DNA of 64,000 nucleotides from Tetrahymena elliotti 4EA (GCA_000231825.2 JH720319.1:934592-998591); one strand, 5' to 3'. Counted from the stretch's first letter, positions 39,281 through 52,412 are shown. Numbers and translations are program-made. The notes: generated by a model not told the origin, from the letters alone.

Positions 39281-41653
39281 ATGTCAGAGGTACATGCAAA
39301 CAAGGATAAAGATCTTTCAATACAAATGTTTGAAACTCTTGAAAGCAATACTTATAAAATAGATGGATAATTAAATTCCTTTAAGAATTTAAATTTTGGA
39401 TCTTCTTTTGAATCTCCATTTCCTATTGATAATCAAAGTGTGAAAAAAAAAGGAAGATTATCGCAATATAATTCCAAATTGGATAATAGTAATATAAATT
39501 GTAGCGATGTTAGTTATTATAACCCATATTTGATTCCTCCAAATTGGGAATTAGCTGTATTACATAAATAAGCTACCTAGGTGGGTATACCTAGAAAATA
39601 ATTTGATAAACCATTCAAAAATAATGAGATTTGTATGTGTTGTGGATTTTAGCTGAATAAGAAATAAATTAATATGATGGATAGTTATATGCACCTTTCT
39701 TTTCTTGGTTCAGGTTATCCCTTATTTTTTAGTTTTGCAAAATACTGTATTTACATACTTGCTACAATTCTAATTACTTCTGGCTTATATAATTTATGGA
39801 CAAATTATGAGGGAGATTATTGTATTACTAAAAAATAAATGAAGCCAGGGATTACTTATGTGTGCTAGGCAGATTATATTTCATCTTTATCAATTATAAA
39901 TAAAGCAAATAATGAAAAAGCAATAGCAATACAAAACATTTTGAATTTAATTGCAACAATATTTTTAATTGTTCTTTGTGTATTTTATAGAACTGAATAA
40001 AAGTAAATAGATTTTGATGTGGATACAGAGGAAATCACCCCTGCAGATTATACAATTATGGCAAAGGGTATTCCCTAACATATATCTGAATAAGAACTCA
40101 AAGAATAACTGGCGAGCTTTAAAAAAGATGGAGAAGATGAAGATCCTCTTAAAATAGTTGACATTTGTTATGTCTACAATATAGAACATGTAAAAAAGGT
40201 AGAATAAGAAATTCAATAATTAATTGAATAAAAGAAATAAGAACTTAATGATATAAATGAAAATTCAGAAAGGTTTAAAGATATTTCAAATGAATGGGAT
40301 GATAAAATTTATTTCCATCTCTTAAAAGATATAACCTATTTAAAATGTGTAAAAGATGATAAAACTTAATTCACTGGCTATGCATTTGTATCTTTTGAAA
40401 CAGAACATGATAAGCACTCTGTCTTGTAAAGTACAGATAAAACGTTTTGGGAAGCAATTTATGACCATTTCTTTTCTATGGCTCCTGAATTTAGTGAATT
40501 TAAATTAAATAAAAATGGTGATGCTATTCTTGTTACTGAATCTCCTGAGCCATCTGACATTATTTGGGAAAATTTGACTATGAAAGATAGTTAAAAATCA
40601 GGAATCAGAAAAATTACATTTTATGCCACTATTGCTCTCATTCTTGTCTGTGCCTACATAATTTATTTACTAAATTAGTATTAAAATAACAGCTAAAATG
40701 AAGAAGGAGAAGGTGATGATCTATCATTTAGTGATTAAATACTTTAACAGTTCTCATTCAATAACTTAATAACCTCAATTGCAATTATATTTATTAATAA
40801 TTTTATTATTACTCTTATATTTACTTATTTTGTCAGAATAGAGTGCTATAATACACATACAAACTATAATGTATAACTTGCTAAAAGGCTTACTGTTGCT
40901 CTATTTGTTAATAGTGCCTTAGTAATTACATTTATTAGTTTTTTTGTTACATAGAACGTTTTTAAAAAAGGCGGGCTAGTATATACTGCTTTTTATTACT
41001 TTTTGATAGATATATCTTTTAACATTATATCTTCTTTTATAGATGAGGATTATTATTGGTATTTAATTAAAAAATGGTGGTATTATAGAAAAGGAAAAAA
41101 AAGTAGAATAACCTAATTAGAAGCTAATGAATTATTTCAACTACCCAGTCATAAAATCGAAATGTGCTATGCTGAGCTTATGAATAATATGTATATATGT
41201 GTATTTTTTTCCTCTGCTATTCCTATAGGATTGGTCTTCTAATTATTTGGAATCTTTGTTTACTATTGGATAACACTTTATATATTAATTCGAAACAAAA
41301 GAGTTGATTGTTAAATAAGTGCTACTTTATCACTAGAAATGACAAGTTTTTTAGAAATGCTGATTCCTACATATTCAATTTCCTGTGCTTTATTTGAATA
41401 TAGTGCTATGTAATCTGTCTCAACAATATAAATTATTACAATAGCTATTAGTGTTTTATTTTCAGCTGTTCCTGTTTAAGTTATTTTAGAATATGTAATA
41501 GATTTTGAATTATAGGTTGAAGAGAAAAACTATTCAAATGCAATATATCAATTTGCCTCCACATATAAGAAAGATAACCCTTATACTCTTTTTGAAAGAA
41601 AGTACCTTCCAAAAAAGTATAGAGATGAATCTAAAATTTAGCTAGATTTTTGA
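39281..41653 (+). CDS. TMEM63/OSCA (CSC1)-like membrane channel, copy 2
   Basis: An uninterrupted frame of 791 codons including TGA. The soluble head ends in a cysteine motif (EICMCCGFQLNKKQIN), then MHLSFLGSGYPLFF enters the first span. A second span (LNLIATIFLIVLCVFY) precedes the cytosolic domain with PADYTIMAKGIPQHI, a coiled segment, then GYAFVSFETEHD and ESPEPSDIIWENL, the hallmarks of OSCA/TMEM63 proteins. About eight further hydrophobic segments follow (for example ITFYATIALILVCAYIIYLL, IGLVFQLFGIFVYYW, ISVLFSAVPVQVILEYV). The C-terminus is short and charged. The family conducts cations in response to membrane tension or osmotic change, in plasma or internal membranes. Unlike copy 1 it has no intron and no long tail. 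Whether it conducts ions is inferred from family only. Confidence 0.78.
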
Positions 41654-42362
41654 TATTTCTTTCTAAGGAGATATTAATAAAAAATATGAATTTCACAAAT
41701 AAAATTTTATTTAATTAATCAATTTTAAATTAATTAAAATAAATAATTTTATAGTATTTTTATCTAATCAAAATCAATTTGTAATTATTCTTAACAATTT
41801 TCATGGGTAGAAATACCTTGTAATAATTATTAATTTATTTCCTGCATGTAAAGCACTAAAAATGTATATAGATTATTATTACCAAATCTTACTTTTTTCT
41901 TTTTAATAAATGAAATTATTTTAAATAAATTAGAATTAAAATTTTATTCAAAAAAAAAACATAATAAAGAATTTTCTGTAAATGTTTGTTAAGCTTTTTG
42001 ATTAAAAATGTTTGTAATAAATAAAAAATAAAATATACTGACCATAAATAAACAAAAGTATTCGTTTCTTTTGATTATTATAAATTTGAAAAGAATTTTT
42101 TAAATTTAAGAATACAAAAATGAAAATAGATGATGAAAAAACAAAGCAAATTAGGTTTATTTGTTAAATATTCAAATGAATATCTCAAGATGTCATTATT
42201 TGTGAGCTTTTACTATTATTTTTGCATAAATTTGCATATTGTTTGTTTTAATAGCATTAATTTAATTAACTTTTTTTGAAAAATTAACTGTGAATTCTTC
42301 TAATTAACTTTATATCTAATAATTAATAAAAAGGCTTTAATATATAATTGCTAAAATATAAA
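41654..42362. other. Intergenic region
   Basis: AT-rich spacer between two plus-strand genes. It holds the 3' UTR of the channel gene and the promoter of the next gene. Nothing specific was seen. Confidence 0.5.
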
Positions 42363-45300
42363 ATGAGTTCTGAGACTATAAATAACAGCTCAAGTGCTAG
42401 TTAGAATAATAATAAATCATTTGAAAAAATTCCTTTATAAGTAGACTCTTCTATTGATAATAAGTCCAAAGATTTCTAAGCTAGACAATCCAATGATAAT
42501 CTTACAAAATCAACTGCCCTTGAGCTCAAGTTAACAGAAGAAATTCATATGTTAAAAAAATAGGTAATTGATAAAGATCATTCTCTTACGAGATATGAAT
42601 ATTCGTTTTTGTTGCTTATTATTGATTCATAGAAAATATTAATATATTTTATAATAGATGAATCAAAAGGAGAATGAATCGAAGAAAGATAAAGCTGTTT
42701 TGGAATAGAATATTGACTTACTTAAGCTTTAAATTCAAGAATATAAAAAAAGGGAGGAGAACTTAAAGAAAATGAATGAAACAATAATGAATTCATTGAA
42801 CGATATAGCAAATTAAGGAAATAATGTAAATGTTTTTTAAAAATTAACCTATTAACTTTTTGTTTTTTTAGAGCAAGATTTTCAAAGAGATATAACTTAA
42901 CTATGAGCAACACAATAAAGAATTAGTTGAATCAAGGACAAAGTTATAGCTAACTATTAACAATCTTGAAAATGAAGTAAGTTAACTAAATAGAGTCATT
43001 TTTCCAAATTAATCAATGTTAATTATTAGAATAGAGTTTTGAAAGATTAATTGAATGAAATGAAATTATAAATGAAAGATTTGGAAATAGCTGTTGAAAA
43101 AGAAAGAATGAATAATGAAAGAGCTTTAGAAGCAAACTACTTGGATAGAACTTAAATGGAAAATGACCTTCAAAAGTAGCATTTAATTACTGAAGAAGTT
43201 TATTCAAAAGAAAAGTTAGCTTTAGAAGCTAAATACTAAGAGTTAACCCATACTAAAGACTAGTAAATGTTAGAGCAAAGAGAAAAATATGAAGAAAAAA
43301 TTAGACTTTTGCAAGCAAATTTTGAAAAGGTTTATTTTTAAATTTAATAATTTTTAGATTATAAATATAAATAAAAGAGAGTGTTATTTTCTTGCTTTTT
43401 CATAGTAAATTAATTATAAATCGTTATTTACTATCACCAAAATAATTTGCAGTTGAAATCGCTTTAGATTAATTCAAATCTTCATTCATTAATTTTGAAA
43501 ATTTTAAATCAAAATCAAGCAATCTAAATATTTTTCAATATACTTTAAAATAAAAATATAGGAAAAAAATGCTCTTGAACAAAGAATTCAAAAGAACCTT
43601 AATACTATACGCAAATATTAAACTCATATTGAATAGAATGCAAGTATGAATTAATCAACACTTCTAGGTAATCAGAGCAAAATGGATATATCTTGTATCA
43701 AAACAGAATCAGATATTGAAGTAAATTAATATTTTTTTTAAATGAATCATTTAAATTATTTTTATTTTTAGTTAAGATCAGAGATCCTCAAAATAAACAA
43801 TGAAAAAGCTAAAATTAATCTTGATCTATAGCATTAAATCTAACAAACATATTAAAAGGATGAATAAATCATCAAACTTTAACAAAAAATAACTGAATAA
43901 AACAAATAGCTGGAAGAGCTTAAGTAATTTTTTTAATTTTTTAATTTTTATCAATTATTTTATTTAATCCAGCCAAAAATTATCTTTTTATGAGGCAAAT
44001 GGTGACAGCTCTTCAAGAACTTTTGTTTCTAATAATAACCTTTAAATCTAAAGAGATATTTAATCAACACCTCAAGTCGACAAATTAGTAAAATAGAATA
44101 ATTTCAACTCTTCCGATTTTTATTATTTTTTTAAAAGCAATAAAGCCCAATTTAAATTAACCGTAGTACCTGCAGCATCAATCGTACTTAAAGAAGTGTT
44201 TCAAACAATATTTAGGCTTTAAATAATCAAAACATGCCTCTATAGACTCAAAACAAAACTTTAAGAGATTCTATGAAACAAAGTTTGATAAAACAAAGAA
44301 TATCAAACAATAATTACAACAATGCATTATTAGATTGTATTGATGACTCTAAAACAATGAATGTCTATCAATCATAAATGAATTAAAATGGATTATCTGA
44401 AATTCAATAGCAAGAATATGATAACTCTCTTGAAAATATTGCTATCTAATCATATCCTCAAATATAGACTAACTAGATGTTTAATAATACTTAAGTTTAA
44501 TAATAATTACCCAATAATGTATATTTGCAATTGTAATAATAATTCCTTAAGAGCTAAGATGGTAGTATATTACAAGATACTTAATAGCAATAGCAATTAT
44601 ATGCATTATAGTAATCATAAAATAACATCTTTAATTAAAGTTAAATAATGAACAATTATGTTTAACCTTTCTAACATTAAACTGAGAATGATGATACTCC
44701 TTAGTTAAATAACTAATACTGTACTCAAGTTATTCTTTAACCTTTAGAAGGTTAGCTATTTACTCCTAATTAAGAAAAATATGTAAACTTCAACAATAAT
44801 CAATAGGAGATAGATGTTTTCAGCTAAAAGTTTATTCATCAAAACAATATTCAGGTACAAAAAATAGTAATTAGAGTATTATTTAATTTCAAATTTTTAA
44901 CAAAATAGGAATTTAGTGATAATTAAAATGAAAGCAGAAAAAGGGCAAAGAAGAGTTTGCATGATTAAGAAAACAGGAATTAATCTCCAATTATGAATGG
45001 ATATTACAATAATTTGAATACTAAGAGTATCTAGAAAAATAGAAATTAAAATACCTCACCTATGATTATGAATGATATCAATGCAGAAATGATGTAATAG
45101 GAAAGATGCTTACAAAATATTACTAATCAAAGCTAATTCTTATAGAGAAATCCTAGCAATAATAACTTAAATAATAACTACAAAACTCTGCTCCTCTGTG
45201 AGAATTGTGGTTAATGTTTTATGCCTAATGATTTAGTAGATCACATGGCACAGTGTAATTCCTAAGTTTAGTAGCATTTAAATATGACTTAGCAATAACT

Positions 45301-46078
45301 CAACTAAACTCAACATTAATAATCTATGATTTTGGATAAGACTTAACTTCTATAACAATAACAGTAACAATCAGATGAATAAAGTGAAAATTTTTATAAA
45401 ATAATAAATAATTTGAACTATGAAAAATAATTAGTTGAACAAAAGTTATTAATTTTAGAGAATCATTTGAAAAATAGTGAGAATGCTAATGGTATAGTTG
45501 CATAAGACCGTGACCGCTTAAAATAAGAATTAGACAATATAATGCTTGAACTTGGTAAGGCTAAGATGAGTTAAGTAGTGCAAAATGAAGAGTAAGTAGC
45601 TTGCACAGTTGCTTTGAAAAATGAAATCAAATTTTTGATCAACAAATTGCTTAAAGCTAAAGGGAAACTGTCTGAAAATAACACAACTGCTAATCTAAAT
45701 TAGACATAAAATTTGGAAAACATATCATATTTTAATGATCAATTTAATTAGTCCAATAGTTAATTCAATCCTAAGTAAAACTAAAATAGAAAAGATTACT
45801 CTTCCTTTTCTATCAAAGGCTGTGTGGATTTTAATACCTACTAAAATAACATAAACTAATCGCAATGTTTAATAGATTCCACATGCCTTAGAGAATCAAA
45901 TATAATGAATCCAAATATAAATAAAAGTATTAATTTTGATTAAAACTAATACTACAATCAAAACTAAGGTAAATAAATTAATATGTAATAAAACATGAAT
46001 CATGTCAAGAAGTCATAATAGTTTAACTAAAGATCAATAAATAATATTTCTAATGTCTCCTAAAACAGCTACTTTTGA
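42363..46078 (+). CDS. Coiled-coil protein with a C2HC-type zinc finger
   Basis: Starts MSSETINNSSS at an AAATGA context and ends at TGA 46076-46078. The first half is split by about six short AT-rich introns (for example GTAAATGTTT...TTTTTTTAG near 42826-42872) and encodes an almost continuous coiled coil (LKLTEEIHMLKKQ; MKDLEIAVEKERMNNERALE; KAKINLDLQHQIQQ). A long Q/N-rich section follows. Near 45197-45260 a single zinc finger reads LCENCGQCFMPNDLVDHMAQ followed by C, a C-x2-C-x11-H-x3-C pattern. A second coiled coil follows (YEKQLVEQKLLILENHLKNS), then another Q/N-rich tail. This arrangement is typical of ciliate cytoskeletal, basal-body or trafficking scaffolds, but no specific family was recognised. 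Confidence 0.7.
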
Positions 46079-46853
46079 TTAAATTTGAACCTTTTATATT
46101 ATTTATTTTATGTTAATGAGATATTAAATGTTGAATTTACTTTACTTATTTTAGCTAATTTATCAAATTTTATTAAACTAACAAAGATAAAATACTGTAT
46201 TCAATCAAGCTTTAGAACTTCATAATTTAATTCTGGATGAATAAATAAGTTATTAATAAAAAGAGATGCTTAAACCTAAATTTAACCAAATATCTGTTAA
46301 TTTAAATTATATTATATTTTTAATAATTGCGAAGGGGTTACATTAACCCCATATAAAATATATCTCCTATTTTACTTAGCTTTTGCTAGTAAGATCACTA
46401 CATATCTCTTTTGGATTAAATGCTCTTTGCCAAATTTTTAATTTAATTTCTTTGTTATTATTTTGAAACTAAAAATTAATAGTATTTTACCATTTTACTT
46501 ATCAATTTTGTGAATAAATTGAAAAATTCTATACGAATTGGTGATCAAAGTAATTTTATCCAATAGTTTCTTGAATAGAGAGATCAGTATATTGATTCAT
46601 TAATGAAAATATTTTTTTAAAATTAATTCAAGAAAAGAATCAAAATAAAATATTTTGTAAATTATGAATATATTTATTTAAAAATAAGAAAATATTCATA
46701 AATAATTCTATTTGATAATAAAATAAATAATTTTAAGATATGTTTTATGTTTAAAAAGTAATTAATTTAATATCTATTTGATTTGCTTTGAAAGCTTTTA
46801 TACACATTTTAAGTATAAGATATATTATATAAAAAATAAAATTGATATCAACT
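46079..46853. other. Convergent 3' intergenic region
   Basis: AT-rich DNA between the stops of the zinc-finger coiled-coil gene (plus) and NFU1 (minus). It includes a small GC-containing patch near 46330-46350 with a short inverted match (GGGGTTACATTAACCCC) that could form a hairpin. No gene was recognised. Confidence 0.5.
46334..46350. terminator. Short GC hairpin in 3' region
   Basis: GGGGTTACATTAACCCC is an inverted repeat with a 7-bp stem (GGGGTTA / TAACCCC, overlapping loop CAT). It lies about 260 bases past the stop of the zinc-finger gene in otherwise AT-rich DNA. It may shape the 3' end of a transcript; a role as terminator is only a guess. Confidence 0.25.
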
Positions 46854-47531
46854 TCAAGCAGTAGATTTCTTTTCAGGTTATTCATTCTCACCATAATCTA
46901 CACTTTCAACTCCATTAACTTCAGGTACATAGTGCATTATCATTTTTTCTATACCTTGCTTTAAAGTTACTTGAGAACTTGGGCATCCACTGCAAGAACC
47001 CATCATTGTTAATGTGACAATACCTGAAGCTTCATCAAAATTTCTGTAGATAACATCACCACCATCATCCTAAACTAAAGGTCTAATACGTGTATCTATA
47101 ATTTCTTTAATCATTTAAACAGCTTCGCTGTCGTCGTCTTTAATTTTTGTATCTTCTCTTTCTGGTTCGTCAGTAAAAAGTGGAGTATTTCCAGTAAATT
47201 ATTCAGTAATTAATGAAAATATTTATGGTTTTAACTCATTCCAATCAGCCTCTTCTTTTTTAGAGATAGAAATGTAATCTTTTCCATAAAAAACTCTATT
47301 AACTCCATCAACAGTGAAAAGTTTTTTTGCTAATGGTGAAACATGAGCATATCTAGCAGCTATAAAATCTAAAGTTGTACCATCATTCATGACAGTTTTT
47401 CCACTAGGAACAAACTTTAAAAAGTTAGGATTAGGTGTTGATTTAGCCTAAATAAATAAATTCATCAAATTTTTAAAACTTAATGAGTTGAACTACTTCA
47501 ACAAAAGTTAGTTAGATCTATGACCAATCAT
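46854..47531 (-). CDS. NFU1: Mitochondrial NFU1-type iron-sulfur cluster carrier
   Basis: A single exon of 226 codons including TGA, giving 225 residues. The first about 28 residues (MIGHRSNQLLLKQFNSLSFK) are basic and hydroxyl-rich, like a mitochondrial presequence. The Nfu N-terminal domain follows with its hallmark start [15 protein letters not shown] and the [20 protein letters not shown] block. The C-terminal NifU-like domain contains [15 protein letters not shown] and the cluster-binding CxxC in [19 protein letters not shown] at about residue 178. The known role is delivery of [4Fe-4S] clusters to mitochondrial enzymes such as lipoate synthase. All key residues are present. It is divergent from the UPF1-like gene, with about 0.9 kb between starts. 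Confidence 0.93.
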
Positions 47532-48459
47532 GTTAATTTTTCTTTTTATAATTATATTACAAATAAATTAAATCTTTAATATTTAATTATATATGTGACT
47601 CTTTCTTTTATTGAATAAATTAATAAAATATGTACTTAAAGTTACTATCAATCAAATCAATCACAAAATTAAAAGTTTCCAATTCATTCTTTTTCTTTAA
47701 AAAATAATTTATATCATTTAAATAAGGAATTAATTTTAGAAAATTTTCATGAAATTTCTTTTTTTTTGCAAAAATCTAATCCAAAATTGGGTTTCAAAAG
47801 AGTTTCTATTCTTATAATTTTGATTAAATGCAAAACATTTAGACTTTTAGATTTTAATATTGTAATGTTTATAAATTATGTAGATTTGTTATAAGTATTA
47901 TTATATTGAATTTTAATGTGAGGATTGTTATTTTAAAAAACAACAAATTTTTTTAAAAAAATTATAATATTCAATCATATAATTTAACATGAAGAATAAA
48001 CTTATATTAAATTAATAATAAATTTAGATGTAAAGTAAAAGCTAATATACTTTCTAATAAGAATTTCTAAAGAAATCTAAATTTGGCATACAATTACTTG
48101 ATAATTAATTATATTTATCTATAGAACTTAATAGGAATTATTTGATTGAATATTTTATAATTAAGTACCAATAAAACCATTTTTTAATCTAATTTTATTT
48201 TATATAACAAAATTTTTAATTAATTAACATGTCTTTATTATTAATCATAAGGATAGGCTTGGAAGTCCCTAAAATTTAAGTATTTTTGTTAGAAGCATTT
48301 TATAAATCAGGATCTAAATCTAACTCATTCAAAATTTTAAATAATTATTTTTAAAAAGTGCGCTAAAAAATAAGAAATTAATTATTAAATTAAATTTTAA
48401 TAATAATTCGATTCTTAATGTTATCTTCACTTATCTCATATTTCAGAAAAATTTCTATT
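47532..48459. other. Divergent promoter region
   Basis: Separates the starts of NFU1 (minus) and the UPF1-like helicase (plus). It is AT-rich with no recognisable regulatory motif. An open plus-strand frame from 48230 crosses into the helicase gene region but is out of its frame. Confidence 0.5.
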
Positions 48460-51400
48460 ATGTCTGAATAAGTTTTGTAGAAGGAAAAATAAGCATATAT
48501 ATTATTTAAAAAAATAGTAGAATCTAAATCGGGTCTGTAAATATATAAGTGGATTTGGTTTTATATTTTCCTGATAATTAAGTATTTCTAAGTTAGCAAA
48601 AGGCATATTATAAAAATAATCAAAATAAAGATAAACTGAAAAATACTCTATATTTAAAAACAATTTAAGAAGGAAAAGTTTAGTTGATAATTAAGAAAAT
48701 AATAACAAGAAAAATTTTTAACTTACTAAAAAGTAGGGAATTTAAAAGAAGAAAGTTAAGATAATGAAAGCAAATATGGAGAAGAGCCAAACTGTTTGGC
48801 AAAAAAAATCAGAAATAAAAGGCTCTTAAGTTTTATGTTTAGATTGTAGAGCTATTCTAGATAATTAAAGAAATTCAAATAATAATAATAATAGTCCAAC
48901 AAATATTGTTTAACATTTGTGTTAGCTAAAGCACAAAAGGGTTCAAATAATAACAAATTTAGGTTAAATTGAATAGAAATAAATCTCTTGCTCTAAGTGT
49001 AGCTTAGGAGATGTTTTTTAGCTTAATGTTTATGATTTACCTCAGGGATTTTTAATTATTTGTGATGATTGCTCATAAAAACACAATAGTTTTATAATTG
49101 CTAAAAATCCATCAAATATTAAACCATCAAAAGTTATCTAATCAAATGCTATTAACTTTAATTTATTTGATCCAAAAAAGGCTTGCTTATATTTGGATTC
49201 TATGTAAGTCAGTTAGAATACTCAACAAAAAATTTAATCTGTTGAAAGAACTCAAGCTGAAAGAGTTTTCCCTTAGAAATAAAATAACAACTAGAATTAA
49301 TAAAATTAATAATAATCATAATAATAATTTCTTATTAAGAATTCTGATTAAAATTCTTAATTAATCGGATCAGATAAAGCTTAAGAAGAAATTGTTGATA
49401 AGTTTTTCAAAATACAATGCTTGGAGTGTAAGTAATATTTTGATAATTAAAAAGCAAAAAATAATTAAAGATCAAGCATAATTAAGCATCTTGAAAAAAG
49501 AAATCATTTTAAGGTTAAATTTTTATTTGGATAAAATTTTTAGGAAAGCATTATTCCTGACTGCTTTAAATGCAGAAAAAGAAACATATTTGATTTAGCA
49601 ATATGCAAAATAAATAAAGAATAGTATTTACTTTGCATTTAGTGCTTAGGCACCAATAATTGCAGTATATTTACTAATAATCCAAATATTGCAAGAAAGT
49701 TAATTAGTGTTTTTCCTAATGAGCCTTTAGCACTTAAACTCTAAATAAATCCAATTTATTTTGATCAGAAATTTAAAAGCTCTTAAGTTTAAAATAATAA
49801 TTAATCAAATTTAGTTATTTAAAATAAACAACCTGAAAAAAATAGTCAAGTTGTCTCTAAAAATAATTAATAAAACTTAATTAATTCGGAAGATACATCA
49901 GTGAAATGTCTTTAGTGTTTAAATACTTTTTTAAATTAAAGAAATAAGCATGATAGTGTTACATAAATTGTTAAACACTTAAAAAAGTGCTTTCACAACA
50001 CTATTGAAATATCGGAGAGTGCGAAAAAAACTTCTTTGAGTTAATTTAATTGTCTATCATGCAAATCGAAAAATGTTTTTGTATTATTTATTGTATAAGC
50101 TGAATAATATTACATTATTTTATGCAAACAATGTATAAACACTAAGGAAATTAAATTTGAAAACTAGAATCAGAAATCAATAGAAAACTATTCTAAATCT
50201 CCAATTATCATAAATGGAGCTATCAATCCTTTATTAATGAATCTCACCATTAAAAGTAAATAATCAAATTAAAAAAATAATGAAGAATAAAAATAACCAT
50301 GCATAATAGAGGAAGATTTTAGTGATGAAGATTTCGATTTTAGTTTAAACTATCCCTAGAATCCCCAAGTTAATGACTTAAGCAAAAATGTTAATCCACT
50401 TAATTCTAATAACAAAGATAAAAATTAAGGAAATTTTTCATAAGTTTAATCACACTAAAATGAAGCTAATGATGGTGTTGAAAACCAAGACCAAGGTGTT
50501 AATGATTAAGATATAGAGCTGATTGATAAAAAATTTACTAAAAGTCCTCCTATATAATTTGAAAACATTCAAGATTATAAAGACTTTTTTAAAAAAATCA
50601 CAAACTAAGAATAATAAGAAATAATTAAGTAGATGAATTAAAATTCTTTTTCAACAAATGTGAAAATCTTATCAAAAAAGAAGTAAGTTTTATTTAATCT
50701 TGAAAGGTATTTTATTTTTTATTGAAAATAGGATTTAAATAGAAAATGCACCCGTAAGCCATTTACTGAAAGAAGGCAGAGAATTATAAGTTAAATTCAA
50801 AAATTTCAAATAAAAATTTTTCATTTAAGAGATTGAAGATCACACGATTACAGCAAAAGTAGAGAATCCAAATAAAAGCTTTCAAAAACTGAAGGAAGGA
50901 AGTATTTAAATAAATGTTGAAGTAAAAATAAAACCTCCAAAATCTATTTTTGAAAGAATCAATTAAGGAATTAACCAATTTTCAAAATTAGACGAAAATT
51001 TATAAAATATAATCCTTGGTTAAATTGAAAAAGAAGATGTTAAAAGTAATGAGTCTTTAGAGATAATTTATGAAGATAATCTAAAGGATAGCAATCACCT
51101 AAATCAGTATCAACAGAAAGCTATCTAATCATCTCTTTTGTAGAATATTTCTCTGATTCAAGGTCCTCCTGGAACTGGTAAAACGGAAACAGCAACTGAA
51201 TTAGTCTTAGAAATATTAAGAAATTTAAAAGAACAAAATAAGAAAAATAAAATATTAGTTTGTTGCCCATCAAACTTAGCTACAGATAACATAGCAAATA
51301 GAATTTATGAAAAAGACAATAAAGTTAAAATTCTAAGAGTAGTTTCTATGACAAGATAAAGACTAAAAGTATCATACAAATATTAAGAGATTGTCCTTCA

Positions 51401-52412
51401 CTAAATCTTAAAAAGAGGAAACGCCTCAGAAAAAAAGACTTAATTTTAATAAGCACAGTAATTAGTTGAAAAAGCTGACGTGATTTGTACAACATGCATA
51501 AATTCTGTTGATTACTTCATCAAAAATTTCGAATTCCCTTTTGTTGTTATTGATGAAGCTAACTAAGCAATAGAACCTGAAACCTTAATTCCTCTTCAAC
51601 ATGAAGCAAAATAATTAATTTTGATTGGAGATCACAAGCAGCTATCACCTATCATCTAAAACCCTCAAGCTTCAAAAGAGGGGCTTAAAAGAAGCTTATT
51701 TCTAAGACTTGTTTAAGCTGGTTTAACTCCTTACTTTTTGTCTACTCAGTATAGGATGCATCCAGAAATAAGAAAATTAGTATCTACTGTATTTTACTCA
51801 GATTAACTAAAAGATGGCGTTAACGAATAAGATAGAACTCCTGTCGAGAATTTTTAATGGTAAAATAAAAAAATTCCCATTTAATTTTATGACATCAAAG
51901 GTTAAGAAATCACTTTGTAAGATGGTAGAAGTTACATAAACGAAGAGGAAGCATTTCAAGTTAGCGAGTTAGTTACTTAACTAAAAAATTCAGGTGTTAG
52001 GGAGCAGGATATAGGCATTATAACACCTTACTTATCTTAATCAAATTACATTAAAGAAAAGATCAAAAGTAGCGAAATCCTTATTGACACCACATACAGT
52101 TACTAAGGATAAGAAAAAGAATATATCATTTTCTCATGTGTCAGAATCAATGAATTTAAAAATTTAGGAATTTTAAGAAATCCTTAATTAATAAACGTAT
52201 CGATCACTAGAGCTAAAAGAGGTTTACTTATTGTTGGTAATAAGAATCACATAAGCTATTCAAGTTGGTGGAAGAAAATAATAGACTATTTAGAAAAGCT
52301 GAATCTTATCATAGAAATTAAAAAAGCAGAGATTGAAAATATTAACTGTATTGATGATACTCAAATCATCAAAGTTATTGATACAAGATTTTACTTCCTC
52401 AATAAAAAATGA
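48460..52412 (+). CDS. UPF1-like SF1 RNA helicase with three CH-like zinc modules
   Basis: The model has introns at 48537-48582 (46 nt) and 50683-50731 (49 nt). Exons sum to exactly 1286 codons, giving 1285 residues. The helicase core has Walker A GPPGTGKTET (about 870), the DExx box VVIDEANQA (about 1000), GDHKQLSPI, STQYRMHPEI, TYSYQGQEKEYIIFSCVR and NVSITRAKRG, all in UPF1 order. Residues about 790-830 align with the 1B region. Before it lie three modules at about 110-185, 305-386 and 467-540, each with CxxC, a (V/I)xHL-x4-H segment, then CxxC and a final CxxC. The third reads QIVKHLKKCFH and CLSCKSKNVFVLFIVQ, close to the second half of the UPF1 CH domain. UPF1 unwinds RNA in nonsense-mediated decay and binds UPF2 through CH. 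Whether this is the main UPF1 or a paralogue is open. Confidence 0.88.

Noticed and set aside
48195..48300. Possible mitochondrial presequence exon (MLLTKILKFQ) for NFU1
   Set aside because: It meets TGA before any splice donor, and an uninterrupted presequence is already attached to NFU1 from 47531.
48230..48620. Plus-strand frame starting MSLLLIIRIG upstream of the helicase
   Set aside because: Composition is that of chance AT-rich sequence and the downstream helicase exon is in another frame; such lengths are expected when TGA is the only stop.
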